64,000 nt of DNA from Plazaster borealis (taxonomy: Eukaryota > Echinodermata > Asteroidea > Forcipulatida > Labidiasteridae). Positions 44,120 to 56,882 of this stretch are shown here, piece after piece. The stretch's first letter is position 1, and each line of letters opens with the position of its first letter. The stretch is from positions 13,673,501 through 13,737,500 of the forward strand of contig CM037459.1 in the NCBI GenBank assembly GCA_021014325.1. The letters run 5' to 3'. The position numbers and the translations under genes were made by a program. The notes beneath the pieces were generated by a model. It was given only the letters and a program-made list of their open reading frames with translations. It made no database searches and was not told where the DNA came from.

Positions 44120-47100
44120 ACTCAAAATGCCACTGTTGTGCCTTAATGGGGCATGGGTTGGTTGTCTCCAGAAGCTAAACATAGTTTCACACTGCGAGCA
44201 GCCAGCTTAAAATATGTACGCGGTTTCCCCGAGGTGCTCACGCGGTAGGCGTTTTATGTTGGGGTGTAAATAACTGTGTTTGGGGGCACAAATATTGTTT
44301 TAATGGTCTCAACATATGAATCTAAGTTCACTGAACACACACACCAACAATTTTAACATTCTGGCAATTGACACATTGGTTCACCGATGACAGACAGATG
44401 ACAGACAGCTTGTTGATACAGAGGCGGTAGGTTTGTTACTGCACAAATGAATGCCGCCTTGGCTCAGACCCACATGTGTGACAACTGGCCTACCCGGTGA
44501 ATGACCTCTAGGGCAAAATCGGTTCAGCCATTTTGTTAAGGACTGTTCAGGTTTGGATGAAAATTAATTTCAGCGAAATTGAATAAAAACAAATTTTTGT
44601 AATTAACAAAAATATAAAAAAGTGCCTGCGTCGAGAGCACCTTGGCTACCCGCAGGGTTAATACAAAAAAAACACCATAGTCTTCAAATATCACCTGTTG
44701 CTTAAATGAATTTAATATGTCCACCATATGCCCACTATTATTGAATTTGGGTTTTTTGTTTAAGAACCTAGGTTCCAAGTACAAACATTGACAATTTCAG
44801 GCTCAGCTAGCAGGCTGAACAGTGAGCTCAAGAAGTACAAATTGTAAAAAAAAAAAAAAAAAATCTGTACCTTTACAAACATAATTCCCATTACTAAATT
44901 AGTGGGCAACATTATTAAAACTGCCCTGTAATGGGGATGTCTTTAGCATCTAGGTTTTGCTTCAAGAAAGAGTTGTATAAATTTTCCTGGAAAACAGTTT
45001 TGAACTTTCTTTAATACAAAATGGCTGCCATCGCCATCCTTCGCCATTTGAGATATGACACTGTATAATTTTTGATACAAGATATCTGTGCCGAGTAAAT
45101 CAATATCACTCTGAGAGATACTTCAGAATTCTGGATGTTATTTTCACTTTGCTGCACACACTGCTCGCATGATACATTTTGTTTATTTTTATTGACATCT
45201 GTTTGATCAATATTTAAAACTCCTGTGCATTTCTGTGAGACTGAGTGAGCGTGACTAACACATCACAGCCAATTTTTGATGTCAGTTGCCCTCTACCTAG
45301 GATGACCTTGTTCATAGAACCACAGAATCAACTTGAGATTCAAAACCTGCCTCAATTAAAAGTTCCATACGCAGCTCACAAGTTGTTTTCAGGACTATGT
45401 AAATAACAATTTAGAGTGTAATGATTTTGTCACTCTCATTGAAGCACTTTGAACAATGGCTAAACTGTCTATACATCAGTATGCCTCAAATTGTCACTGT
45501 TGTACCATGGGGTATGGGTTGGTTGTCTCAAGAGACTAACAATAATACTTATTTTTGATTTATCAAAAAGCAAAGGCGTAAAGTATCACCAGGGCCCAAT
45601 TTCATAGAGCTGCTTAAGCATAAAAAGTAGCTAAGCGCAACAAAATTTTGCTCACCAGAATAAGGTTACTAGCCAAACTACCATGTCACATGTACAATTT
45701 GTGACTGGTATCCTGCTCATTTCTGCTCAGTAGAACATTTTTAAGCAATATTTTCTGCTTAAGCAGCTCTATGAAATTGGGCCCTGGGCTTAAATGAATT
45801 TTATGAATTTAGTATGGCGACTATAATGGAGTTGGGTTTTCTGTTTGTGAAAATTAGGTTACAAGTACAAACATTGACAATTTCAGGATCAATTAGCAGG
45901 CTCAACAGTGAGCTCATACAAGTAAAACTTGTATAAATTTACTTCCTGTGTAATTAAAAACATAATGGCTAACTAAAAAAGCAATTAATTTGTGTAAACA
46001 AATTGGCAAAATTAAGCTTGTTTATGCATACCAAAATAAGGGCAAAATCATCGAAACTGCCCTGTAATAGCAGTTTGGCAGAAAATTGTTTAGTCTAAAA
46101 GCATCTAGGTTTTGTTTCAAGAAAAGTTTTGTCGAATATGTTCTTGAAATCAGATTAAAACTTTCTGGAAATACAAAATGGCTGCCATCGCCATCCTTCT
46201 GCCATTTGAGATATGGCACTGTACGTTTTTTGATACAAGATATCTGTGCCAAGTAAATCAATATCACTCTGAGAGATGCTTTAGAATTCTGGATGTTATT
46301 TTCTCTTTGCTGCACTCACTGCTCGCATGATAAATTTTGTTTAGTTCATTGACATCTGTTTGATCAATATTTGAAACTCCTGTGCATTTCTGTGAGACTG
46401 AGTGAGCGTGACCAACACATCACACCCAATTTTTGATGTCAGTTGCCCTCTACCTAGGATGACCTTGTTCCTAGAACCACATAATCAACTTTAGATTCAA
46501 AACATGCCTCATTTAAAAGTTCCAGAGTCTAAAAAGTAGTTTACAAGTTGTTTTTATATGACTATGAGTAGGTTCACCCAATGACTTCATACGCAGCTAT
46601 GACAATGACCACTCCCATTGAAGCACTTTGAACAATGGCTAAACTATCTACACATCAGTATGCCTAAATATTGTCACTGTTAAGCCATGGGGTATGGTAT
46701 GGTTGCCTCAAGAGACAAACAATAATACTTATTTTTGATTTATAAAACAAATAGGCCTAAAGTATCACCTTTTGCTTAAATGAATATTAGGAATTTAATA
46801 GGGCCTCTATAATGTATTTGGGTTTTCTGTTTTTATGAACTTAGGTTACAAGTACAAACATTGACAATTTCAGGCTCATATAGCAGGCTCAACAGTGACC
46901 TCATGAAGTAAAACAAATATAAATTTATTTCCTGTGTCATTACAAACTTAATTGCTAATTACAAAACTATTTGTGTAAAATTATGTTTTTTTGTAATTAC
47001 CAATATAGTGGCAAAATCATCAAAACTGTTCTTTAGTAGTAGTTTGGCACAATATTATTTTGTCTTTAGCATCTACGTTTTGTTTCAAGAAAAGATATGC

Positions 47101-47220
47101 AAATACATTCCTTGAAAACAGTTTCGGGCAAACACAAAATGGCTTAAATACATAATTGTTGATACAAGATATGTGTACCAAGTAAATCAATATAGAGCTC
47201 TAGATGTTATTTCAATCACG
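44120..47220. repeat. Large tandem repeat, about 0.9-1.0-kb units
   Basis: Three copies of TACAAACATTGACAATTTCAGG (near 44780, 45870, 46855) and of the phrase CATGGGGTATGGGTTGGTTG or its variants (near 44148, 45508, 46685) are spaced about 1 kb apart. ATGGCTGCCATCGCCATCC occurs near 45020 and 46180. The first and last units are partial. No gene in it. Confidence 0.8.
45590..45786. mobile_element. 197-bp MITE with perfect 31-bp inverted repeats
   Basis: It begins CAGGGCCCAATTTCATAGAG and ends with the exact inverse, CTCTATGAAATTGGGCCCTG. It interrupts one unit of the 1-kb tandem repeat. The sister unit at 46760 shows the site without the insertion (TATCACCTTTTGCTTAAATG). No clear target duplication. 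Confidence 0.85.
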
Positions 47221-50200
47221 GCGATGCATCGGAGATTACCTCGAAAGTGGAATCATAACGGAGAGAGGACATATAGTAAGTGTATTGTTCATTAGAATTG
47301 TGCATTAACAATATTTGTAAATGCTCCGTTTGTTTAAGGTTTTCGTTAAAAGGCAAAAGATAAGTTAAATACCAACTTGTACCTTATAAAATTGTGTTAG
47401 TATGAAAAACACAGTTGTCAAATTATATACATTCAAAGTATATTGTTTGAAAAATTAATATCTTCTGAACCGCATGTCATACAGTTTTAATTGTTATGTC
47501 CTTTCATAGCTTACAGCACATGTACAATTTTATTTAAAAAACGTGACCCATGTTGACCTTTACTTCCGGTTCAAACAAAAGCTCTAAAACTAAACAAATC
47601 ATATCTCCTGAACCACATTTCACAAAGTCATACTTTTTAGTGCCATCTTGTAACTCATGACACAATTGCATTTTAAATCAGGAAGTTCACATTTAAAAAA
47701 TCAAATTTTCTGAACCACATGTCATAAACTCAACATTTTTGTGCCGTCTGGTAGCTTATGTTTTATTCAAAATTATGACCTCCCAAGAGTGAGTACAAAG
47801 AGTTCCTTCAGGGTATACGACTACATTTAACCTATTGGATATGACATGTAATTTTCAGTATGAAATCAATGATGTTTTATCTTTTTGTTCCACCAACCAA
47901 AGCCCCTCTGTGATCGTTTTTATGATCTTTAGTTTTCTTCTTATTATTTTTCTTACCGGCCCTTCTCCCATAGGGTTAGTGCACTTTTTGTTATCAGATA
48001 ATCTTATACTTCTCTGAATTTCTGATCGCTACAAGTTACATATCATATTTATCATATAGCTTGCAACTTAACTTAGTTGTGTGAACACATGACGTCACCA
48101 TTACGTCAGTCTTACCCGTTTTATAGAGGTTTTTGAATTTGTGGCGAGCCAACGACCTTGTAATTGTCAATGACGACCTGACTTGCCACTCCTTGTGTAC
48201 ACGTTAACAAGTCTGTTATCGGGCACGGAAATCACGCAATTTTGTATCAAGTTGACAGGTTAATGAAAACCCTAACACGGAAATCAGTCTATAATTGCAC
48301 CCTTTCCTAATAAATAGTATTCTTCGTGTTGATGTAGGCCGAGAGGGGAATTTTTAAACACTAGAGGGCGCTATACAAGTTTACCATGAATATTTCACAG
48401 ACTTCTCATCGCGGAACTAAGCGGAAGCGTTCAAGGGATATTAAGAGAAATAACTACCAATAAGTATGGAAAGGTAAAAGGGATATTATGGGTTTTTGTT
48501 TGAAGAAAATTTAATAAATGTCTCCCGCTCGAATGCATGTCATGGAGCTGTGTGTTAAAAAAAACCTTCAAAACATTGTGCGACATACGTGTTGCGCTAT
48601 TTTGCACTGATTTGAATGTTATTTTGTGTTATCCTATGTTAATGTTTGGAATCTCTGCGAGACCCAAGCTTTCAGCTTCAACCGCTTTGACTATGTACAT
48701 TGCCGGTAAAACAAAAACTGTACGCGACATACGGTCTGTACACCACTCAGCCATTCCGATGCATGCATTGCATCGTTCCGACTTTTGGACCGTTCGTTCA
48801 TTCGGTTCACTGCTTCGCTTATCCGCGGTCCTTACTATGGTTTATCTAACAATGGCAGTATCTATCAACAATGATGAACTTGTATAGCGCCCGCTCGCTG
48901 GTGGAGAGTAATCAAACTATTAAACATGGAAGCGTTTAAATTTAAGGAATATTAAGATAAGAATAGGTAAGCGTTACGGAAGCGTTTAAGTATATATATA
49001 GAATAACAATATTACTAAATACGGAAGCGTTAAAGGTATATTATAGATGTTTGCACCAAGTAAAGTCAATAAATTTCTCCCAGCTCAATCCATGCAAAGG
49101 TCTGTGTAATAGTTAAATATTATTATTACAATTAGCCCAAGCGTCGTAGTAATTTTTTTTAGTGAAGGCTAAATCTTCGGAACCAATTATGTCAAAGATT
49201 TATAATCTCTGTGCGATCTTGTAGCTTATATCACATGTAATATTTTACTCACAATTTTGTGACCCTCTTTGACCTTTACTTCCGGAACAAACAGAGAAGC
49301 TCCAAAGTTTCAAAACCCTATCTCCTGAACCACATATCATTATAATGAATAATAATGTAATTATTTATAAAACGCACATCTCCTGTGCTCATGGCGCTTT
49401 ACAAATATACCAATATATCTAAATTAGAGGAAAAACAAATTATAAGCAATTTACAATTCTATTCTTACAAAAAACTAAATAAGTACCAATACGAGACAAA
49501 GATAAACAATTGGCAATAGACAAAAGATTACAAATTAACTATGAATTAACAAACAAATCGTCGCGCGTACCACGAACCGACCTAACTCGTACACAGTATA
49601 AAAAAAACGTGTTTGGAGAAAATCGCGAATGAAGTTGCACTATTTTTCAAACTGCTGTTTCGGGGTCTGCTAACTATTTGTATATAATTGTTTAAGTCAA
49701 AAATAAAGCCGACTACTTTATTAATACAAAACTGTTAATTTCATTTAATTTCTGCAACTATTTTAATTAGTAAATAATACCTAAACAGATAGGTCACTTT
49801 GTGAAAATGAAAATCCGAGTTTTGCCCGCAGAGCGCCGTGTACAAACCAATGCATGCTAGAGACCTATCTAGTTAGGTCACTTTGTGAAAATTTTATATG
49901 CTTTGAGTTAGGTCACTTCGTGGTACGACAATTTTACACGCGCGCCCGTTGTAGCGCATAGTACATCATTGGTAAAGTGGCGTATCTAGATAGGTCACTT
50001 TGATATATTGATACGTCGTTTTTAGTAATTAGTGTAATTACAAAACTACTACGTATTTAGTTCTGAAACTTGCTGAAAATGTTAACAGTAATGAGTATTA
50101 TTAATAATTTGTAAAAAAAATATTTGCAAAAGTGTGTGATTTTTGTCAGTTAGGTCGGTTCGTGGTACGAGCGACAAAATGAATGACAATAATGTACAAC

Positions 50201-50430
50201 AAAGTTCGTACACAAAAATGTGTCAAATTATTACAGTAAATCAAAGTTTATTCTTCAAAAAAGACCAAAACCCCAGTGTTTGTTACGATCCACATGTCAT
50301 AAAACTATAATATTTGCACCGTCTGGTACCTTGCTACACATTTGAAGTTAAAGTCAAGATATGACCCCTCTTTCATCTTTCCTTAAAGTCAAAATAGCAA
50401 GTTCAAAGAGTTTCTTTAGGTATTTCGACC
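47221..50430. repeat. Diverged Helitron-like sequence with subterminal-type repeats
   Basis: GAGAGAGGACATATAG and GTTTTCGTTAAAAGGC near 47255-47355 match 20127-20172 in copy A. CTCCTGAACCACATGTCA-type words recur near 47465, 47605, 47705, 49325 and 50285, several with GTTGACCTTTACTTCCGG nearby, as in the subterminal repeats of copies A and B. No hairpin/CTAG end was found. GAGGGCGCTATACAAG near 48365 also matches copy A near 16300. The reading frame at 48537-48887 lacks any recognisable domain. Confidence 0.5.
49557..50175. mobile_element. 0.6-kb TIR element with internal AGGTCACTT motif
   Basis: The left tip GTCGCGCGTACCACGAACCG is mirrored at the right by CGGTTCGTGGTACGAGCGAC, with 27 of 28 bases matching. 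Inside, TAGGTCACTTTGTG or near variants occur four times, partly with the same TTCGTGGTACGA neighbour. No reading frame belongs to it. Confidence 0.7.
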
Positions 50431-51424
50431 AATCTCAACATAGTTATTGAGTATAATGAACTGTCATTTCCCGATGAATCATTGTTTAATACACAGAGTT
50501 AATTCGAGGCACAGCGAGTCTTTGAAATGTGTTTTCCAATTTGCAATGGTACTGCTGAGAAACCAACAAACAAGGGAATCAGCTTTTCAGCTAAAAAAAT
50601 GCATGCATTTTGAATACTATCAAATTGTCTCAATCCTCCAGAGAGATATGTACATGAATAAGACAACACAAACACTTTTCAACACCATTATTCTATTATA
50701 GACTATGCAAGTATCGTGCCTGTTTGAAGATTGGGACCCTTTAAGTTCACAAGTTTGTTTCCTTCATGCATTAAAGCAATCTTTGTGCGACCAAAGTGGT
50801 CCAAAAATTGTTCGAATAAGCGCGAGACTTGCGTGGTCTACTGCCATCCTGATTTACAAAACATTAATTATTTTCATTGCGGAAACTGGATTGTATTGCC
50901 AACCAATGTAAAACACTTAAAATTATTCCATGTTTTGCTGTTGCAAATTATTGTACACTACAGCAGAATGTAGCTCCAACTGATTCCGACATTGCAATTA
51001 CTTGACATTGTTCAGTTTCAGTTATCCTTGAATTTACTGAGAGTAAGATGATAGTTCATCACTTTGGACCACCACCTGAAGATACTCCTGGTCAACACTG
51101 GGTCACACAAGTTATGAAAAAGGTACCAAAACGGAATCGATGTCAGTCTACTCAACAAGGTGAGCAACAAGCTACTTTTAATGACACAAAGTATTATCCT
51201 GAAACAATTGACTCACTTGAGTTTTCTCATCGTTTTTTTTTTCTTGTCCCCTATAAAGAAAATATATTGTTTGCATTTTGAAAAGATAGACTCCCATTTC
51301 AACCCTTAATTGGTTGTGGTCGACCAAGGTCACGATCCTCCTGGACACCAACATTATTACTTGCAGCCTAATTTAGTGGTGAAACTGCAGAGCTGGTTCA
51401 GAGAGTTAACAAAATCAATAACAA
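50431..51424. other. Unassigned stretch with one possible exon
   Basis: A frame around 51012-51161 codes HHFGPPPEDTPGQHWVTQVM then a basic KKVPKRNRCQ run and is followed by GGTGAGC, a fair donor site. I do not recognise the family. The composition looks protein-like rather than random, but no partner exon was found. The rest shows nothing. Confidence 0.25.
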
Positions 51425-52867
51425 CTAGACATTAGGTGTTTGTGAACAAACACACATCTGTTCTGTGTTTTTTACATGCTCAAAAGGTTTTAAACTCAAA
51501 GGAATTCGAAAATTGACTGTGTATTTCTTCAGATATGGTCCCACTTCTAGTTGACCCGGAAGTAAAGGTCAACATTGGGCCACGGTAACCCAAGTTCAAT
51601 CTTCCATGCTCAAAGGGTCTATAACTGAAAATAAATTGAAAATCGGTTGTGTAGTCCTTGAGATATGGTCCCACTTCCGGTTGACCGGAACTAAAGGTCA
51701 ACATGGGGTCACGGAAACCCAAAGCTAATCTCCAATGCCCAAGGAGTCTATAACTGACAAAAATTGAAAATCGGCTGTGTACTTCTTGAGATATGGTGCT
51801 GCAAACAATAACTAATAAAAGCTTTGAATTACCATAATTTGACAACTGATGACGTTCACAGTTACAAAGGTGTGTTTTTCATACTAATACATTGGATAAG
51901 GTATACGATGGTGTGTAACTTATGCCAATCCAATGACTTTTAACGAAAACCCTATTAGAACGTACGCATATCCCCTCTCGGTTAGGATTCCAATATTACG
52001 GCAGTCTTTGACGCCTAGCCGTGATTGCGCAATCACGGCCCAATTTGCCAGCTAGGCATGGGGTCCAATTTGGCACTTAATCGTTAATTATGTTGGAAAT
52101 ACATTGTATCTTGATTAGTTTTAATGGTCTGGAATAACTCTTAGTGAAAGCGTTCGTGTTTAAAAGAAGAAAACAAATCTTTCTTTTAGGTAACTCTCGT
52201 AGTCTTTGTTATTTCAGTACAACCTTGCGTGCAGCAATATTTGTAAGAAACATTGAACGCTAGGGGGCGTTCCACACGATTCGATTGCGCATGCTCGCTT
52301 TTGCAGGGTGATTGCGCAAAGTCAAAATGCTGCAATGAAGAATGAAGACATTCAATGTTTTTGATCACATGCCGGTTGTGTAAACATTTTTTTAAATTGA
52401 AATGTTGTTTATGAAATTGTTGTTACACGGGTCGACAACTGTTTCAGAAATGGTTACACGTTTAACAAAAATAATCGTGAATGCGCAGGCCTATACGTAA
52501 GCCTGTGCGGGTACACGGTTATAAGTGACATATCTTACGGTTAAATGCTCACATTTGTACGGTTCGGATAAGTGTTGAAAAATTCACTTGAAAAGTGCTT
52601 CGAAATGCTGACCATAATAATTGCGATCACGATTTGCACAGCAAACGATCCCCTGCCACACACACACCCATATCGTTTCCATTTTACAGGCTTAAGTCTT
52701 TGTTGTTTCATTACTTTGCGTGCGGCATTGGTTGCAAGAAACATTGAACGCAAGAGGGCGTTGCACAACAAATTGATTCCACACGATCGTTTATTTTGCA
52801 GGGTGATTGGGCAAAGTCAAAATGTTGCAATGAAGACCCAATGTTTCATATCGTTTGAGTGGTTGTG

Positions 52868-55389
52868 AGCTTGGTATCGGTCGCCGACGTCAAACTCACC
52901 GCGGACGTAAGCGTAGGATCCCAAGGTCACAGTACTCTGCACCTATTCTTGTGCCATCCAATGGTCTCCAACTTGGCCTATGGAATGCACGATCCTTGAC
53001 CAATAAAACACATGCAGTTACCGATTTAGTTGTAGACTATAACCTAGACGTATTAGTCATAACTGAGTCATGGCTATCTGGGGATAGCAACAGAGACGGC
53101 CACACTTTGGCCGATCTAAAGTCATGCTTGCCTAATTATGGTTTTTGTCACCGACCCCGTTAGTCTTGATCATACCCTCGACCTATTATTCACTAGAGAT
53201 TCAGACGACATCGACCATGTAAAGCTGTTGTCCTCACTCCATTATGATCACTTTGCACTTGTTGCTACAGTTAGCCTCACCAGGCCACAGAACCCGAAGA
53301 AGGAAGTGAGTTTCAGAAAATTTCGAAGCATCAATATGGACTCTCTACGCAACGACATTAAGTTGATATTCCAACCACTCCCTGAACCTATATGTCCCTC
53401 TAAATCTGCGGATCAATACAATACCTTTGAGTACTTTGATTGATAGGCATGCTCCTCTTCAAGTTAAAACCGTCTCAATTAGACCTAAAGCGCCTTGGTT
53501 CACCGAATACGTGCACGAGGCAAAGAGACGAAGGCGCCGGGCGGAACGCCGTATGATCAATTCAGGACTTTGTGTTGACAGGGAACTGTATCGTCTAGAT
53601 TGGATTCTTACTACGAATGCATCTACAACGCTCGGTCAACGTATCTCAAGAAACTGATTGCAGAGGCCGACACCAAACAACTGTTCAGCATTGTAAAGTC
53701 ACTCTCATCTCCAAATCAATCACCAATTATTCCGGACCACTCATCTGACAGTGAACTTGCCAACAGGTTTGCTAGGTTCTTCAGCGAGAAGGTATACAAC
53801 GTTGTATCTTCCTTCACCGACTCAGTTCCGGTGCCAGCAATCAGAACTTGCAGTGTTCCGTCTGATCATGAACTTTCCGAATTCTGCCTTGTATCTGATT
53901 CGGAAGTCAAGAAGCTCATCAAATCACTTCCATCTAAACACTGTAAATTGGATCCAATTCCTACGTGGCTCTTGAAGGACACCCTTGACGAACTCCTCCA
54001 TGTCATCACCAAGTTGTTTAAGTTCTCCTTGTCCTCCGGCCATGTCCCGGAATCATTTAAAACGTCCCTACTCATTCCTCTTCTCAAGAAGCCTAACATT
54101 GATCCCAATGGACTGAACAACTACAGGCCCATTGCAAAATCTACCTTTCCTAGGTAAAGTCCTGGAGAGGATTGTGGCTGCTCAGTTGAAGGCCCAGCTT
54201 GAGAGATTTGGCATGCTTGCTGTCCTAGCTGCTTACCGGAACCACCATTCAACAGAAACTGCTTCGGTTAAAGTCTTAAACGATCTCCTCCTGGCCATAG
54301 ACAATGGCAACGAAGCTGTACTCATCCTCCTGGATTACACAGCTGCATTTGATACCATCGACCATACCCTGTTACTTCATCGCCTGGAAAATGATTTTTT
54401 TATCAACGGAACTGTGCTTGATTGGATACGTTCATATCTTCATGATCGCAGTCAACATGTGATAATCAACGACAAGCCCTCTGCAACATTTCCACTGATC
54501 TGCGGCGTTCCTCAAAGCTCCGTACTCGGCCCGCTTCTCTTTCTTCTCTACACCAGCCCACTTTCTAAGGTCATTGATTCTCACCAGGGGATTCAGCATG
54601 CGATGTACGCCGGCGACACTCAGATTTATATAACTCTGAAGCCTAACGGGAAGGATGATGCAGCTTGGAAACTAAGCAGTTGCCTTTGTGACATTAGGTT
54701 CTGGTCCTTTAACAATAGACTCTGCCTTAATGAACAAAAATCTGAAATGATTCACATTACTTCCAAATTCAGAAACACTGATTCTTTCGCAGACTTGGTC
54801 ACTAGAGATGGTTTACTGAAGGTTAGTGATTACGTTCGAGACCTTGGTGTTACAATTGACAAAAACCTTACATTTCAGCAGCATATGTAAATCTGCATCT
54901 TTTGGAATCTTTAAAATTGGGAAAATTAGGAAACTATACTTGACCAACCCACAACTGCAAAATTAACCCATGCCTTTGTTTTCTCCAATCTTGATTATTG
55001 TAATTCAATTTTATCTGGCCTTCCTCATTCATACCTATAGAATTCAGAATACTGCTGCAAGGCTTGTCACTCTCTCAAGAAAATTTGAGCACGTAACCCC
55101 AATATTGCGTTCTGTTCATTGGCTCCCCATACACCATCGTATACCATTTAAAGTTCTTCTTTTGTGTTACAAAATTCTCCATGGTCAAGCCCCTACTTAT
55201 CTTTCAGATTTGATTTTCTTACGTTGTTCTAGTTCTATAAGACCTCTTCGATCATCATCAACCTTGCAGTTAACCCTTGGACCTCGTAGTGCGACGAGAT
55301 ATGGTGACCGAGCGTTTTCCGTTATTGCCCCTATCCTTTGGAACAAATTACCAGCGCATATTCATCATGCTCAAAACGCACCTTTTTAA
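52868..55389 (+). pseudogene. LINE endonuclease/reverse transcriptase, frameshifted, catalytic site altered
   Basis: Segments in changing frames follow the CR1/L2 order. The endonuclease part reads LGLWNARSLTNKTHAVTDLV and LVITESWLSGDS at 52960-53090, then SLHYDHFALVATVSL near 53250. A linker follows, then the RT: LLKKPNIDPNGLNNYRPIA, the fingers and palm with DYTAAFDTIDHTLLLHRLE near 54335, GVPQSSVLGPLLFLLYTSPL, and YAGD near 54607 where active elements have YADD. The C-terminal part (54970-55389) reads WLPIHHRIPFKVLLLCYKIL and RYGDRAFSV. Breaks occur near 53160, 53440, 53620, 54150 and 54890. Confidence 0.85.
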
Positions 55390-55649
55390 CTCATGAATGT
55401 TATTCTTTTCGGGCTCAGTTGTGAGTTGGTCATGGGAGGTGCACACCATCTTGCTCCTTGTTTGTTGGTTCTTTTGACTGTTTATTATTATTATTATTAT
55501 TCTTTTATGATTTACTAAAAAAAGTTCTGCTTTATTTTTTGGGGGTATTCATTATAAGTTTTAGTTGGTATTTATTTTGTAGTCAGTCCTTGGTGCGCTT
55601 AGAAACATCAGTATTAAGCGCCTAATAAATGCTGTGTATTATTATTATT
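52868..55649 (+). mobile_element. CR1/L2-like LINE inserted in Helitron-like copy B
   Basis: The insertion splits the Helitron sequence between GAGTGGTTGTG and AATG...TTCATGAAACGCG, as comparison with copy A at 19200-19275 shows. It codes part of an endonuclease, a reverse transcriptase and the C-terminal domain, then ends in TTAAGCGCCTAATAAATGC and an ATT tail. The 5' part of the endonuclease and ORF1 are missing, which is usual 5' truncation. Confidence 0.85.
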
Positions 55650-55887
55650 AATGTTTTTTGGTTTGTTCATGAAACGCGTGTTACCAACCATTTCAGAAAC
55701 GGTTACACAATTAGAAAAAACAACCGTAAATGCTAAGGCTTTGTAAGCCTACTTGTGACGGTCACACGGTTAACCATCCGATCAACCGGTTAAACATCTA
55801 CATTATTACAGTTTGGATAAAATAATGTTAAAAAATCAACCTCAAAAAGTGTCGCGAAATTTTGACCATAATAAATGCGAACGGTTA

Positions 55888-56072
55888 AACCCGGTTCATA
55901 CTCCCTGCGAATGCGAATGCGAAGCGAATTTGACGTGAATTTGACGTCACAACTCTGTTTTCGCTGCGAATATTCGCAAAAGATGAGCATGGCTCAACCC
56001 TTGCGAATTTTTTGTTGCGAATTTGTGTCGTCAATATTCAATTCGCATTCGCAGGAAGTATGAACCAGGCTT
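55888..56072. mobile_element. Foldback MITE with GCGAATGC repeats (copy in Helitron B)
   Basis: It begins ACCCGGTTCATACTCCCTGC and ends with the near-inverse GCAGGAAGTATGAACCAGGC. It corresponds to 18794-18991 in copy A, at the same site of the Helitron-like element. Confidence 0.75.
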
Positions 56073-56882
56073 TACACATGTAACTGACCGCTTCAGAAAC
56101 GGCTTACTAAAAAAAAAACTGTAAATGCGTGTAAAGCTAAATGCTGTTGTATTAAAATCGTAAATGTAACAATTTTTCTACCCTGAAATGCCAATCGAGT
56201 ATGTTATTCTTGTTTTGTCTAAAACAGTAAATTCATACGGATTATAATTGTATTGATTGTAATTTTGGTTCTTCACACCTAAGACAAATCGTTTTTCGGC
56301 GAACGGGACCTAAGCGCAGACAAGTCTGCCACGCCGGCACATCGCCTCAGAACACGGCGGTCTATTATTGTTCACGTCCACGCTGAAACCTGAATAACGA
56401 TCTGATTTGAGCGGTCACAAGACGCTGCGCTGAGATAGAGACAAATTCTTCTCGATTCTTGTGAGTGAACGTAGACTTGTGTCAGTCGGCGACAGGAATG
56501 ATGACTCTATGTATATTCTACAAAAACGCAACAACACGGGTCATAAAGGGTTTGAGGCCGTAAGCACATCTACAGTACCCCAGAATGCTAAAACTGAAAA
56601 CAAAAATTACGATCGGGGTGTACTTTTTGAGATATGGTGCTAACAAGGTTGGCTAATTAAATATTCACATCGCTGTTAAGTGGCTAATTAATTAAGAATT
56701 TTAACATTTATAACATTTAGAGTTAAGTTTATGTTATAAGCTTCAATTTGATATAGGATCTTCATATTTACGCTCTAGGATATTAGGCTTAAACAAAAAC
56801 GTGTGCAAATGCTATGGGATTTAGGTGGAAACAAGTATAAGAAATATAATAAAAATTTCGACGAAAACAATAGCTGTTCCGA

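Larger units (their letters stand above)
41047..44125. repeat. Nested palindromic composite built on GACGG minisatellites
   Basis: The left end CTATGGAATTCCATATCTGC followed by CGTCGTCCGTCG words (41047-41143) is mirrored at the right end (44045-44125, inverse of CTATGGTGTTCCATATCTGC). Inside, a second mirrored pair starts CTATGGTGTTCCAAAGACG at 42089 and ends with its inverse near 44005. GACGG/CGTCC arrays occur at 41060-41143, 41941-42066, 42105-42160, 43885-43980 and 44045-44100. Reading frames here are only products of the triplet-like repeats. Confidence 0.75.
51425..56882 (-). mobile_element. Helitron-like non-autonomous element, copy B, inverted
   Basis: On the minus strand it starts TCGGAACAGCTATTG (at 56882) and ends with the hairpin GTGTTTGTTCACAAACAC and CTAG (51425), followed by T. 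It is collinear with copy A except for the nested elements of each: A has the 1.8-kb TIR and TTAA elements, and B has a LINE at 52868-55649. The subterminal tandem repeats (51480-51810) and the GCGAATGC MITE are shared. No protein for rolling-circle replication is coded. Confidence 0.7.

Noticed and set aside
48537..48887. 116-residue frame as a gene
   Set aside because: Cys/Ser-rich translation without a domain, lying in diverged Helitron-like sequence; no splice partner or homologous word seen.
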